A stretch of DNA of 64,000 nt from Streptomyces camelliae (GCF_027625935.1 NZ_CP115300.1:6262001-6326000), one strand, 5' to 3'. Shown: positions 49,844 to 58,142, counted from the first letter of the stretch. Numbers and translations are program-made. Notes: generated from the letters alone by a model not told the origin.

Positions 49844-51874
49844 GTGTCGTTGTTCTCCCGGGTCACGGCGCCCGCCGCGGCCCACGACATGGCAGGCCTG
49901 GTACAGGCCCTGCTGGCGGACAGACCGTCCCCGCCGGCCCGCCCACCCTCCGCCGGGCCCGAGTCCGGGTCCGGGTCCGAGTCCGGGTCCGGGTCCGAGT
50001 CCGGGTCCGGGTCCGGCGAGCCGGGCCTGCCGTCCGGCCCCACGGGGCTGGGCACGTCGGCGGCCCACACCCCCTTCGGCGCGGCGGCCGGCCCGCACGG
50101 CACGCGAACGGATCGCGGCGCGGCCCACTCGGGCGGCCTCCTGCTGCCGCTGCCGCTGCCGCTGCCGCTGCCGCTGCCGCTGCCGCTGCCGGTGCCGGTG
50201 CCGGTGCCGACGGTGACGCGTCCGGCGGGGGCCGGCCACCGGTCGGCGTCGGCCGGGAATCCGTCGGCGTCCGTGCATCCGCCGGGGGACGCGTCCAGGG
50301 CGGGGGCGACCCCGCTGCCGTCCGGTCCCACCGGGCCGGGTGCGCCGGTGGCTCACGCGGCTGTGCATCCGCTGGAGGCGGGGCGATCGGCGGCGGTGGG
50401 GCAGCCATCGGCGGGGGCGACCCCGCTGCCGTCCGGTCCCACCGGGCCGGGTGCGCCGGAGGCTCACGCGGCAGTACATCCGCCGGAGGCGGGGCAGTCG
50501 ACGGCGGCCGTGCAGCCAACGGCGGGTGCGGCTCCGCTGCGGCCCGGTCCCACCGGGCCGGGTGCGCCGGTGGTTCCCGCGGCTGTGCATCCGCCGGAGG
50601 TGGGGCAGTCGGCGGCGGGGCAGTCGGCGGCGGCCGGGCAGCCATCGGCGGGCGCGGCGCCGTGCCCCGCCGGGCCGCCGTCCGGGCCCACCGGGCTGGG
50701 CGTCTCGGCGGCGGCCCTCGGCCGCACCCGATACGGCGCATCGGCGGCAGCCGCACGCACCGGATACGGCGCATCGGCGGCAGCCGCACGCACCGGTACC
50801 GGCACATCGGCGGCGCCCCTCCTCATCACCGCACGCGAGCCCAGCCGGGAGGCGGCGCCGGGGGCCGGTCCGGCCCCCCGCCGGGAGGCACCGGCGGCGT
50901 CCGATCCCGGTCCCCGGCTGCACTGCCCGCCCGCCGTGCGGGACGACCCCGCGCTCGGCCGGACCGTCACCGAGCGTCTGGTGGAGTGGGCCGAGGAGAT
51001 GGGGATCTACCCGGGCCAGCTGGACAAGATCCGCAAGGCCGACTTCGGCCGGCTCATCATGCTCGCCCACCCCGAGTCCGACGACCCCGACCGACTGCTC
51101 GCGGCGGCCAAGTGCGCGCTGTCGGAGTGGGCCGTGGACGACCACTACATCGACGGCGAGGTCGAGGAGGCCCGGCCGCACGAGCTGGGCCGACGGCTCG
51201 CCATCGCCCACTCGGTGATCGACCAGGCCCACCTCCCGCTCGGCTACGCCCCCCAGCTCGAAGAAGTCGTCACGGCGGACCCGGTCATGCGGGCCCTGCG
51301 GGACAGCCTGCGCAACCTCCACTCGTACGCGACGACCGGACAGGTGCGCCGGCTCCGCCACGAGCTGGGCATCATGTTCGTCGCCTACAACCAGGAGGGC
51401 TACTGGCAGGCCTCCGGGCACGTCCCGCCGGTCTGGGAGTTCCTCATGCACCGGCACGAGAACAGCTTCATCCCGTGCATGGTGCTCGTCGACGCGATCG
51501 CCGGGTACGAGGTGCCCTACAACGAGTTCTCCGACCCCCGGGTACGGCGGGCGTTCACCATGGCAGGCACCGCCACCGTCATCGTCAACGACCTCTACTC
51601 CATGGCCAAGGAGAAGGGCCCGACGGACTTCAGCCTGCCCAGGCTGATCGCCGCCGAGGACGGCTGCTCGCTGGAGGAGGCCGTCGACCGCACCGTCGAC
51701 ATCCACAACGAGCTGATGCTCACCTTCGAGACCGAGGCGGCCGCGCTCGCCCAGACCGGCTCCCCCGAACTGCGCCGCTTCCTGGCCTCCACCTGGGCCT
51801 GGGTCGGCGGCAGCCGCGAGTGGCACGCGACCAGCGGCCGCTACCACGAGGCCGCGCACGCGAACGCCGCCTGA
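49844..51874 (+). CDS. 2-Methylisoborneol synthase-type terpene cyclase with expanded disordered N-terminus
   Basis: A 676-residue encapsulin cargo. The class I terpene cyclase domain (about 350-676) has the metal motif AVDDHYID (Asp432/Asp433) and the NSE triad NDLYSMAKE (starting Asn582). It cyclises 2-methylgeranyl diphosphate, probably to 2-methylisoborneol or a related C11 alcohol. The first about 340 residues are low-complexity: a Glu-Ser-Gly-Ser block, a Leu-Pro block, about three 37-residue repeats and Ala-rich repeats. A typical synthase of this class is about 440 residues with about 110 disordered residues. The motif GPTG(L/P)G occurs five times (near 69, 168, 205, 242 and 286). GTG start 5 nt after the shell gene. 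Confidence 0.9.
   Translation: MSLFSRVTAPAAAHDMAGLVQALLADRPSPPARPPSAGPESGSGSESGSGSESGSGSGEPGLPSGPTGLGTSAAHTPFGAAAGPHGTRTDRGAAHSGGLLLPLPLPLPLPLPLPLPVPVPVPTVTRPAGAGHRSASAGNPSASVHPPGDASRAGATPLPSGPTGPGAPVAHAAVHPLEAGRSAAVGQPSAGATPLPSGPTGPGAPEAHAAVHPPEAGQSTAAVQPTAGAAPLRPGPTGPGAPVVPAAVHPPEVGQSAAGQSAAAGQPSAGAAPCPAGPPSGPTGLGVSAAALGRTRYGASAAAARTGYGASAAAARTGTGTSAAPLLITAREPSREAAPGAGPAPRREAPAASDPGPRLHCPPAVRDDPALGRTVTERLVEWAEEMGIYPGQLDKIRKADFGRLIMLAHPESDDPDRLLAAAKCALSEWAVDDHYIDGEVEEARPHELGRRLAIAHSVIDQAHLPLGYAPQLEEVVTADPVMRALRDSLRNLHSYATTGQVRRLRHELGIMFVAYNQEGYWQASGHVPPVWEFLMHRHENSFIPCMVLVDAIAGYEVPYNEFSDPRVRRAFTMAGTATVIVNDLYSMAKEKGPTDFSLPRLIAAEDGCSLEEAVDRTVDIHNELMLTFETEAAALAQTGSPELRRFLASTWAWVGGSREWHATSGRYHEAAHANAA
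49961..50017 (+). repeat. 18-bp tandem repeat (Glu-Ser-Gly-Ser block) in the cyclase gene
   Basis: About three copies of an 18-bp unit GAGTCCGGGTCCGGGTCC encode the acidic ESGSGS block at residues about 40-58. The unit length keeps the frame. Confidence 0.85.
50144..50209 (+). repeat. 6-bp microsatellite (Leu-Pro, Val-Pro block) in the cyclase gene
   Basis: A run of CTGCCG hexamers followed by three GTGCCG units encodes a Leu-Pro and Val-Pro string at residues about 101-122. Hexamer changes preserve frame. Confidence 0.88.
50306..50653 (+). repeat. 111-bp tandem repeat, three units, in the cyclase gene
   Basis: Units run 50306-50416 and 50417-50527 (111 bp each) and 50528-50653 (126 bp, with a 15-bp internal duplication). 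Each encodes about 37 residues with a GPTGPGAP core and a HPPEAGQS-type second part. DNA identity between units is high, which points to recent expansion. Confidence 0.9.
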
Positions 51875-51935
51875 CCCCGCGCACGCACTGCGCGCAGCCC
51901 CCACCCCAACCCCCAGCTCCGAGTAAGGACCCCCC

Positions 51936-52811
51936 ATGTCCAAGATCTCCACCCGGATGGAAGGCATCGCCATGCGCGATGTCCTGCGCACCGACTACCA
52001 GAAGTCGGTCGCGGAGTACTGGAACAAGGAGAAGGACCCCGTCAACATCAAGCTCGGCGAGGTCGACGGCCTCTACCACCACCACTACGGCCTCGGCGAA
52101 TGGGATCCCTCGGTCCTCGCCGGCCCGTCCGAGACCCGCGACCGGCGCATCATCGAGGAACTGCACCGCCTGGAGACCGCGCAGGCCGACGTACTCCTCG
52201 ACCACCTCGGTGCCATCACCTCCGGCGACCACCTCCTGGACGCCGGTTCCGGCCGCGGCGGCACCAGCTTCATGGCCAACGGACGCTTCGGCTGCCACGT
52301 GGACGGCGTCAGCATTTCCGAACAGCAGGTCGACTTCGCCAACGAGCAGGCCGCGCAGCGCGGCGTGCACGACAAGGTCCGCTTCCACTTCCGCAACATG
52401 CTCGACACCCGTCTCGCCACCGGATCACGCCGGGCGATCTGGACCAACGAGACGACCATGTACGTCGACCTGTTCGAACTCTTCGCCGAGTTCTCGCGCC
52501 TGCTGGAGTACGGCGGCCGTTACGTCTGCATCACCGGCTGCTCCAACGACGTCACCGGCATGCGCTCCAAGGCCGTCAGCAGGATCGACGAGCACTACAC
52601 CTGCAACATCCACCCGCGCAGCGAGTACTTCAAGGCACTGGCCGCGAACAACCTGGTGCCGATCCAGGTCGTCGACCTGACCCCGGACACGATCCCCTAC
52701 TGGGAACTGCGCGCGAAGTCCTCGGTGGCCACGGGCATCGAGGACCCGTTCCTCACCGCGTACAAGGAGGGCAGCTTCCACTACCTCCTCATCGCGGCCG
52801 ACCGGATCTGA
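51936..52811 (+). CDS. Geranyl diphosphate 2-C-methyltransferase
   Basis: A 291-residue SAM-dependent methyltransferase that converts geranyl-PP to 2-methylgeranyl-PP, the substrate of the cyclase before it. The N-terminal YWNKEKDPVNIKLGEVDGLYHHHYGLG (about 28-54) is a hallmark of this enzyme. SAM-binding motif I is LLDAGSGRGGTSFMA (about 98-112). The substrate-side NETTMYVDLFELFAEFSRLLEYGGRYVCITGC block and the end DLTPDTIPYWELRAKSS match the S. coelicolor enzyme as I recall it. AAGGAC precedes the ATG. Third gene of the shell-cyclase-methyltransferase unit. Confidence 0.94.
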   Translation: MSKISTRMEGIAMRDVLRTDYQKSVAEYWNKEKDPVNIKLGEVDGLYHHHYGLGEWDPSVLAGPSETRDRRIIEELHRLETAQADVLLDHLGAITSGDHLLDAGSGRGGTSFMANGRFGCHVDGVSISEQQVDFANEQAAQRGVHDKVRFHFRNMLDTRLATGSRRAIWTNETTMYVDLFELFAEFSRLLEYGGRYVCITGCSNDVTGMRSKAVSRIDEHYTCNIHPRSEYFKALAANNLVPIQVVDLTPDTIPYWELRAKSSVATGIEDPFLTAYKEGSFHYLLIAADRI

Positions 52812-52931
52812 GACCAGGGCGCATACGTGGTGTCGTGCGCGCGGGTCGTGCGACACCACGCCCGGCGTGGGAGCCCGGCCGCGGGCCTGCCAGGCGCCTC
52901 GGCGGGTACCGAGTCACTCGTGGGAGACGAC

Positions 52932-54296
52932 ATGAGAGCAGATCGCCCTTGGGGCAAGGCCGTTGTCATCGGCGGCAGCTATGCGGGACTCGTGACCGCA
53001 CGCGTACTGACCGACTTCTTCAGCGAGGTCGTCCTCGTGGAACGGGACGCCGTCGACGAGGACACCGGCGCTCATCCGGGTGCTCCGCAGGGCTACCAGG
53101 GGCATGCGATGCTGGCCCGGGGCGGGGAGATCCTGGAGCGGCTGTTCCCGGGCCTGCGCGAGGAGCTGAGAGAAGCGGGCGCGCCGGTGTACGACTACGG
53201 CGAGGGCATCGACTTCCTGCTGCCCGTCGGACTCGCGCCACGGCAGCGCACGGGCGTCCGGATCCAGAGCTTCACCCGCGACGAACTGGAACGCCGCCTG
53301 CGCCGCAAGGTGCTCGCACTTCCCCAGGTCACGCTGATGACGTCCACCCAGTGCACCGGCCTGACCCGGGACCCCTCGGGCCGCGTGAGCGGCGTGAGGT
53401 GCCGCCAGGCACAGAACGCGGAGCCCTTCGAACTGGCCGCAGATCTGGTCATCGACGCCTCCGGACGGTCCAGTTCCCTGGTGGGCTGGCTGGACGAGAT
53501 CGGGATCAGCGTGCCGCCCAAGCGCACCGTGAAGGCGAAAGTCACCTACACGTCGATGAACTTCGACCGGCCGGCGGAGAACCACCCCGACCACCCTGAC
53601 TACTACGTCGCCTACCAGATGCTGTTCGCCCCCCACGTGCGCCGGGCCGGAGTCCTGCTCGCCGTGGAGCGCAGCCGGTGGACGTGCATGCTGTTCGGGT
53701 TCCAGGACATGCCGCCGACCGACGACAAGGGCTACCTGGCATTCGCGGAGACCCTCACCAACCAGCGCCTGGCCGAGCAGATCGCCCGTCGCTCCGTCCA
53801 GGAGCCCACCCATCGCTACACCAACGTCGACAACCAGTGGCGGCCCTTCCACGCCGTCAAGAACTGGCCGGACCGCCTCCTCGCCGTCGGCGATTCCGTC
53901 TGCGTCTTCAACCCCGTCTACGGCCAGGGCATGACGGTCGCCGCGATGGAGGCGGAGCTGCTGCAGAACATGCTGAAACAGCGCCGCGCGACCGGTCGGC
54001 TGGACGGCCTCGCCCGCGGCTTCCAGAAGAAGGTGGGCCGCCTGGTGCTGCTGCCGTGGACGGTGTCCACCAACTCCGACCTGATGTGGACCCCGGACGG
54101 CCAATCCCTCGCCGCGCGCTTCTCCCACTGGTACAACACGCGTCTCTTCCACGTGGCGGTGAAGGACGCGGCCGTATGGACGAGGTTCGTCCGCGTGGTG
54201 AACATGGTGGCCTCACCGGCCCTGCTGTTCCATCCCCTGGTGGCCCTGAAGGTCCTGACGGTCACTCCCCGCCGGCGCACGAAGCCATCGCCGTGA
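52932..54296 (+). CDS. FAD-dependent monooxygenase/epoxidase-like flavoprotein
   Basis: A 454-residue flavoprotein of the 2-polyprenyl-6-methoxyphenol hydroxylase-like type. The FAD fold is VVIGGSYAGLVTARVL (about 12-27). The second motif RLLAVGDSVCVFNPVYGQGMTVAAME (about 316-341) is shared with Streptomyces polyether epoxidases such as LasC and with squalene-type epoxidases. A middle motif DLVIDASGRSSSLVGWL is also typical. The ATG at 52932 has GGGAGACGA upstream; an in-frame GTG at 52827 is less likely. It starts 121 nt after the methyltransferase gene on the same strand, so a tailoring step on the terpenoid is possible but not shown. Could belong to an unrelated pathway. Confidence 0.82.
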   Translation: MRADRPWGKAVVIGGSYAGLVTARVLTDFFSEVVLVERDAVDEDTGAHPGAPQGYQGHAMLARGGEILERLFPGLREELREAGAPVYDYGEGIDFLLPVGLAPRQRTGVRIQSFTRDELERRLRRKVLALPQVTLMTSTQCTGLTRDPSGRVSGVRCRQAQNAEPFELAADLVIDASGRSSSLVGWLDEIGISVPPKRTVKAKVTYTSMNFDRPAENHPDHPDYYVAYQMLFAPHVRRAGVLLAVERSRWTCMLFGFQDMPPTDDKGYLAFAETLTNQRLAEQIARRSVQEPTHRYTNVDNQWRPFHAVKNWPDRLLAVGDSVCVFNPVYGQGMTVAAMEAELLQNMLKQRRATGRLDGLARGFQKKVGRLVLLPWTVSTNSDLMWTPDGQSLAARFSHWYNTRLFHVAVKDAAVWTRFVRVVNMVASPALLFHPLVALKVLTVTPRRRTKPSP

Positions 54297-54360
54297 TCGT
54301 CGGCCCCAAGTGCCCAGTGAGGCATACGAGTTGTTGTGAGAACCGTTGACTCGCAAACTA

Positions 54361-54799
54361 TTCGATTCTATGGCAGCTCCTCCAGCGACTACAACGCCAT
54401 CGACCCCAACCTCTTCGTGGACGACGACGGCACGTGGTGGCTGTCGTTCGGCAGTTGGTGGACCGGCATCAAGATGATCCGGATCGATCCGTCCACCGGG
54501 AAGCAGTACTCCGGGGACACCACCCGTTACTCGATCGCCTCCCGGCCCAGTGGCAGCAAGGCGATCGAGGCGCCGTACATCGTCAAGCGCAACGGGTGGG
54601 CGCCGCGATGATGAACAGCGGCGGCACCCCGGTGCTGGAGTCGCACGGCAGCGTCATCGGGCCCGGCGGCCAGTCCATCATGAACGACACCGACGGGGAC
54701 CTGATCGTCTACCACTACTACGACGGCAACGACAACGGCACCCCGAAGCTCGGCATCAACCTGCTGAACTGGTCGACGGGTTGGCCGGTGGCCTACTGA
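54361..54799 (+). pseudogene. Decayed GH43 arabinanase gene
   Basis: Two fragments match the GH43 protein at 39675-40637. The first (54361-about 54597) encodes SDYNAIDPNLFVDDDGTWWLSFGSWWTGIKM and RPSGSKAIEAPYIVKRNGW. The second (about 54605-54799), in another frame, encodes VLESHGSVIGPGGQSI and LIVYHYYDGNDNGTPKLGINLLNWSTGW. The N-terminal third (signal peptide and base Asp) is missing, and about 45 codons are deleted at the junction near 54600. No functional product is expected. Sequence differs from the intact gene enough to be an older paralogue. Confidence 0.85.
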
Positions 54800-55215
54800 G
54801 CGGCCGCCGTGACCGCCGCGACGAGCGCGTCCCCGGTGTAGGTCTGCCCACCGAGGCCCCAGCCTCCGTCCAGGGCGTTGAGGATGTTCACCCAGGTGTC
54901 GCGGCGGTCGTGGGCCGGGACCGTGAGGGCGTCGACGATGTCGGTCGCGGCGGCGATGAACGCGGTGCGTGACTCCAGTGACGGCAGGCCGATGTCGGGC
55001 AGCTTGAGCTCGACCATCACCAGCGGGCGGTTCACCCCGCCCCCGTAGATGTGCTCCGGCTCCAGGACATGGACCGTGCCGCCGACGACCGACGTGAAGA
55101 AGGTGTTGCCCTTGAGGCCGCTGGCCTCGATGAGGGCGTCGGTCAGGCGGGGCAGGATCTCGCGCTCGCCCTCGGCGGTCAGGACGCCTCGGGGTGCGGT
55201 GACGGTGATGGGCAT
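54793..55215 (-). CDS. Tautomerase-family protein
   Basis: A 140-residue protein starting MPITVTAP, so cleavage of Met exposes the catalytic Pro1 used by 4-oxalocrotonate tautomerase and MIF-like enzymes. The body has two beta-alpha-beta halves (LTDALIEASGLKGNTFFTSV and LVMVELKLPDIGLPSLESRTAFIAAATDIVDAL). AAGGG is 8 nt before the ATG. It is divergent from a TetR gene. Its stop overlaps the end of the GH43 remnant by 7 nt. The substrate is unknown; a role in detoxifying unsaturated carbonyls would fit TetR control. Confidence 0.82.
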   Translation of the reverse strand: MPITVTAPRGVLTAEGEREILPRLTDALIEASGLKGNTFFTSVVGGTVHVLEPEHIYGGGVNRPLVMVELKLPDIGLPSLESRTAFIAAATDIVDALTVPAHDRRDTWVNILNALDGGWGLGGQTYTGDALVAAVTAAAQ

Positions 55216-55263
55216 GGGTGGACCCTTCTCTCGTTAACATGACCAGCGACTCGCTAGGACGTA

Positions 55264-55306
55264 CGTACTAGCGCACTGCCAGCTTGGAGTAGGATGCCCG
55301 TACTAG
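55264..55306. promoter_or_regulatory. Divergent tautomerase/TetR control region with CGTACTAG repeats
   Basis: CGTACTAG occurs as a direct repeat at 55264-55271 and 55299-55306 and includes the palindromic ACTAGT at 55302-55307. TAGGAT at 55290-55295 between them is a fitting -10 box for tetR. The repeats flank it, the expected layout for autorepression. Confidence 0.6.
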
Positions 55307-55333
55307 TCAACCCCGCAGGTCTGGAGGTCGGTG

Positions 55334-55900
55334 ATGGCGGGTGACACCCGTGGCCGGATGATCGAGGCGACCATCGAGGCCCTGGAGCGGCGCGGGGTGG
55401 CCGGGATGTCGTTCACCGAGGTGCTGCGCGCCAGCGGGGCCGCGCGCGGCGCGATCTACCATCACTTCCCGGACGGCAAGGCCCAGTTGGTCGCGGAGGC
55501 GGCCGCGCTCAAGGGGGAGCAGGTGGACGACCGGCTGGCCGCGCTGCCCGCCGACGACCCGGCGACCGTGGTCTCCGCCTTCCTGGACCTGGTACGGCCC
55601 GTCCTGGAGCTGTCCGCCTGCGGCGGAGGCTGTGCCGTCGCGGCCGTCACCATCGGCACGGAGCCCGGTGACGACACGGCTCTGCGGGAGGTGGCGGCGA
55701 CGGCGTTCACCGCCTGGATCGACCGCCTCGCCGGCCGTCTCGCCGCGGCGGGCCTGTCGTCCGCCGCGGCGACCGACCTCGCCACCACCTTGATCACGCT
55801 GCTTGAGGGCGCCCATGTGCTGTGCCGCGCCACGGGCACGCTCGACCCCTTCGATTCGGTCGCGCGTACGGCGGCGGGCCTGACTGCGCAGTACGGCTGA
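55334..55900 (+). CDS. TetR-family transcriptional regulator
   Basis: A 188-residue repressor. The helix-turn-helix is ALERRGVAGMSFTEVLRASGAARGAIYHHFPDGKAQLVAEAAAL (about 16-59). The C-terminal ligand domain contains a Cys pair (ACGGGCAVAAVTIG, about 95-108) seen in YcdC/LmrA-like members. ATG at 55334 is 5 nt after GGAGGT; the GTG one codon earlier is too close. Divergent from the tautomerase gene, which it probably represses. Confidence 0.92.
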   Translation: MAGDTRGRMIEATIEALERRGVAGMSFTEVLRASGAARGAIYHHFPDGKAQLVAEAAALKGEQVDDRLAALPADDPATVVSAFLDLVRPVLELSACGGGCAVAAVTIGTEPGDDTALREVAATAFTAWIDRLAGRLAAAGLSSAAATDLATTLITLLEGAHVLCRATGTLDPFDSVARTAAGLTAQYG

Positions 55901-55929
55901 GCGCCCCGCGGCGAGGAGTCCTCCCTTGC

Positions 55930-56874
55930 TCACGCCAGCCTCGTGTCCTTGACCGCCAGCTCCCGGTCGCCCTGCCGGTAGCCCACGGTGCGAATGCCCA
56001 ACGCGGCCTTGAGCTGGCGGGCGGGCACGACCTGGGGAGTGGGGGCGGCGGCCCGTCCCGGCTTCGGCAGGGGGTAGGCGGTGGTGGTGGCGGAGTGGAA
56101 GGTGATGTTGCCCTCCGTCTTGGTGAACAGCTGGTGGACGTGTCCGTTGAGACAGGTCACCGAGGAGAAGCGGCGCAGGAGCGCGATCACCTTCAACGCG
56201 TCGTCCGTGCTCCAGCCCCACCGGGGGTACATGGCGAACAACGGGATGTGGCTGAAGACCACGACCGGGGTGTCCGATGACAGTCCCGCCAGGTCCTTGC
56301 GTACGAAGTCGATCTGCTCGGTGCCGAGATGGCCCAGCTTCTCCAGATGCAGCGTGTTGACCAGGGCGATGAAGTGCACTCCGTGGGTGTCGAAGCTGTA
56401 CCAGCCGTCGCCGAGCGTGCCCTTGCCGAAGATCTGCCGGTATGCGCGGCCCGTGTCGCCGATGGAGTCGTGCTCGCCGGGCACGGTGAAGACGCGGTCC
56501 GTCTGCAGCCCGGTCATCATCTGCCTGACCTGGTCGAACTGGGCGGCCGTGGACAGGTGCGTCAGGTCGCCGCTGTGCATGACGAAGTCGGGCCGGAAGC
56601 CGAGGGCGTTGACCTGGCCGATCGCTTCGGTGAACGAGCCGGCCACGTCCAGGTTCGCCGGCCCGTGGAAGCCGATGTGGCTGTCGGAGACCTGCACGAA
56701 CCGCAGGGCGCCGCTGGTTTCCGCGGCGGCCTCGGCGGTGGTGCCCCGGGGGCCGGCGATGTGGCTCATCACCTCTCCGCCGGCCACGGTCAGCACGACC
56801 GCTCCGCCGAACCATCCTGCGTGCCTGATGAGTTGACGTCGTGTCATGTCGTGAGGGTCGCGGTACCCGGTCAT
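55930..56874 (-). CDS. Exported metallophosphoesterase
   Basis: A 314-residue calcineurin-like phosphoesterase. The N-terminus MTRRQLIRHAGWFGGAVVLTVAGG is a twin-arginine-type signal. Metal-binding motifs are in order: DSHIG (about 64-68), MHSGDLTH (about 99-106), VPGEHDS (about 131-137, in place of GNHD), FSHIPLF (about 200) and NGHVHQL (about 237-243). It hydrolyses phosphate esters or polyphosphate outside the membrane. Its ATG overlaps the stop of the cupredoxin gene (ATGA). The pair is divergent from an ECF sigma gene. Confidence 0.9.
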   Translation of the reverse strand: MTGYRDPHDMTRRQLIRHAGWFGGAVVLTVAGGEVMSHIAGPRGTTAEAAAETSGALRFVQVSDSHIGFHGPANLDVAGSFTEAIGQVNALGFRPDFVMHSGDLTHLSTAAQFDQVRQMMTGLQTDRVFTVPGEHDSIGDTGRAYRQIFGKGTLGDGWYSFDTHGVHFIALVNTLHLEKLGHLGTEQIDFVRKDLAGLSSDTPVVVFSHIPLFAMYPRWGWSTDDALKVIALLRRFSSVTCLNGHVHQLFTKTEGNITFHSATTTAYPLPKPGRAAAPTPQVVPARQLKAALGIRTVGYRQGDRELAVKDTRLA

Positions 56875-57377
56875 CGGGTCACCTCCACCGTGGCGGTCAT
56901 GAAGGGATGGATGGTGCAGAGATAGGCGTAGGTGCCCGGCTCGGTGAACCGGTAGCTGTAGGTGGCGTGGGTGGCCAGAGCGGGGGAGTGCAGCGGCCCG
57001 CCCGAGCCGGCGCTGGTGACGGTGTGGGCGTCGGTGTCCTGGTTGGTCCAGGTCACCGTCGTGCCCGCGGTGACCTTCAGCGTGCTCGGGGAGAACGCGA
57101 AGTTCTTGATCGCCACGGTGTCTCCGGTCACCGGCGCATCGGCTGCGCGCGTCTTCGGTGAGCTCGTGGGCGTGCTCATGCTCATGTCCGGCATCGGTGA
57201 GGCGCCGGGCATCCCGGCCACCTGACGCTGGCCGGGACCGGGCGTGATGGCACCGGCCGCGGCGGAGTGCGGGGACTGGCCGCACGCGCTCAGGAACCCC
57301 AGGGCGGCCGCCGTCGTGGCTGCGAGCCCGGCCGCGACGCGTGATCGCCGGCCGGCATGACCAAAGTTCGGGTACAT
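56871..57377 (-). CDS. Cupredoxin-domain lipoprotein
   Basis: A 168-residue blue-copper-type protein. A lipobox LSAC (about 30-33) after a hydrophobic signal predicts a lipid anchor at Cys. A Met/Pro-rich linker (GMPGASPMPDMSMS) could bind copper(I). The cupredoxin domain (about 80-168) has ligands His in DAHTV and Cys-His-Met in YLCTIHPFM, the plastocyanin/amicyanin pattern. The ATG at 57377 has GAGGA about 10 nt upstream. Coupled with the metallophosphoesterase. Confidence 0.9.
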   Translation of the reverse strand: MYPNFGHAGRRSRVAAGLAATTAAALGFLSACGQSPHSAAAGAITPGPGQRQVAGMPGASPMPDMSMSTPTSSPKTRAADAPVTGDTVAIKNFAFSPSTLKVTAGTTVTWTNQDTDAHTVTSAGSGGPLHSPALATHATYSYRFTEPGTYAYLCTIHPFMTATVEVTR

Positions 57378-57514
57378 GGTGTTCGTTCCTCGTGTGTCGA
57401 AGCTCTTGTCCGACTCCACGGGTGATGGTTTCGACCGGTTCAGCCGATATGTGACTTTCTTTGCATCAAAGTGCGTGATACGACAAAAGTGCCTTGATGG
57501 GTAATGATCGACTT

Positions 57515-58117
57515 ATGCCCTGGAGTGCCCGTAAACGTGGTCAAACAGCCGATACGGATCGCTCCGCGCGCCGTGTCTCTGGTGAAGGGACCATTTCGGC
57601 CACGGACGAGGAGTTGATCCGCGCTCTGTACGCCGAGCACGCGGGTCCCCTGTTCCACTACGCGCTGCGTCTGACGTCAGGAGACCGGCAGTGGGCCGAG
57701 GATGTCGTACAGGAGACGCTGCTGCGGGCGTGGCAGCACCCGGCCGCGTTCGAACCCCGACGCGGACCTGCCCGGGCGTGGCTGTTCACGGTCGCCCGGC
57801 ACCTGGTCATCGACGCCCACCGGGCCCGGCGGGCCAGGCCGGCGGAGACCGGTGGCGAGGCCCTGGAGCGGGTCGCCGAGCAGACGGTGGGCGAGGACCA
57901 GATCGAGCAGGCCTTGCAGAGCTGGGCGGTGGCCGACGCCCTCCGGACGCTGTCCCCGGACCATCGCGCCGTACTGATCGAGACGTACTACCGGGGTCGC
58001 ACCATGGCGGAGGCCGCGGGCGCGCTGGGCATCCCACTGGGCACGGTCAAGTCGCGGACGTACTACGCCCTGCACGCCCTCCGGCTCGCGCTGCAGGAGC
58101 GAGGCATCGAGCCATGA
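57515..58117 (+). CDS. ECF-type RNA polymerase sigma factor
   Basis: About 200 residues. Region 2 is YAEHAGPLFHYALRLTSGDRQWAEDVVQETLLRAWQHP and region 4 is LRTLSPDHRAVLIETYYRGRTMAEAAGALGIPLGTVKSRTYYALHALRLAL. The next gene encodes its zinc-finger anti-sigma, 25 nt downstream. The start is uncertain: ATG 57515, TTG 57494 or GTG 57572 are in frame, and none has a strong ribosome-binding site. The signal is unknown; the divergent cupredoxin pair may be a target. Confidence 0.88.
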   Translation: MPWSARKRGQTADTDRSARRVSGEGTISATDEELIRALYAEHAGPLFHYALRLTSGDRQWAEDVVQETLLRAWQHPAAFEPRRGPARAWLFTVARHLVIDAHRARRARPAETGGEALERVAEQTVGEDQIEQALQSWAVADALRTLSPDHRAVLIETYYRGRTMAEAAGALGIPLGTVKSRTYYALHALRLALQERGIEP

Positions 58118-58142
58118 CCGAGGCATGGAGGAGGTGCCGGCC

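Noticed and set aside
50306..50653. CRISPR array
   Set aside because: Units abut without variable spacers, keep reading frame and encode a protein segment, so they are a coding tandem repeat.
54434..54799. Intact small protein in the plus strand
   Set aside because: Only its second half is GH43-like; the first half is out of frame with the matching fragment. It is part of a pseudogene.
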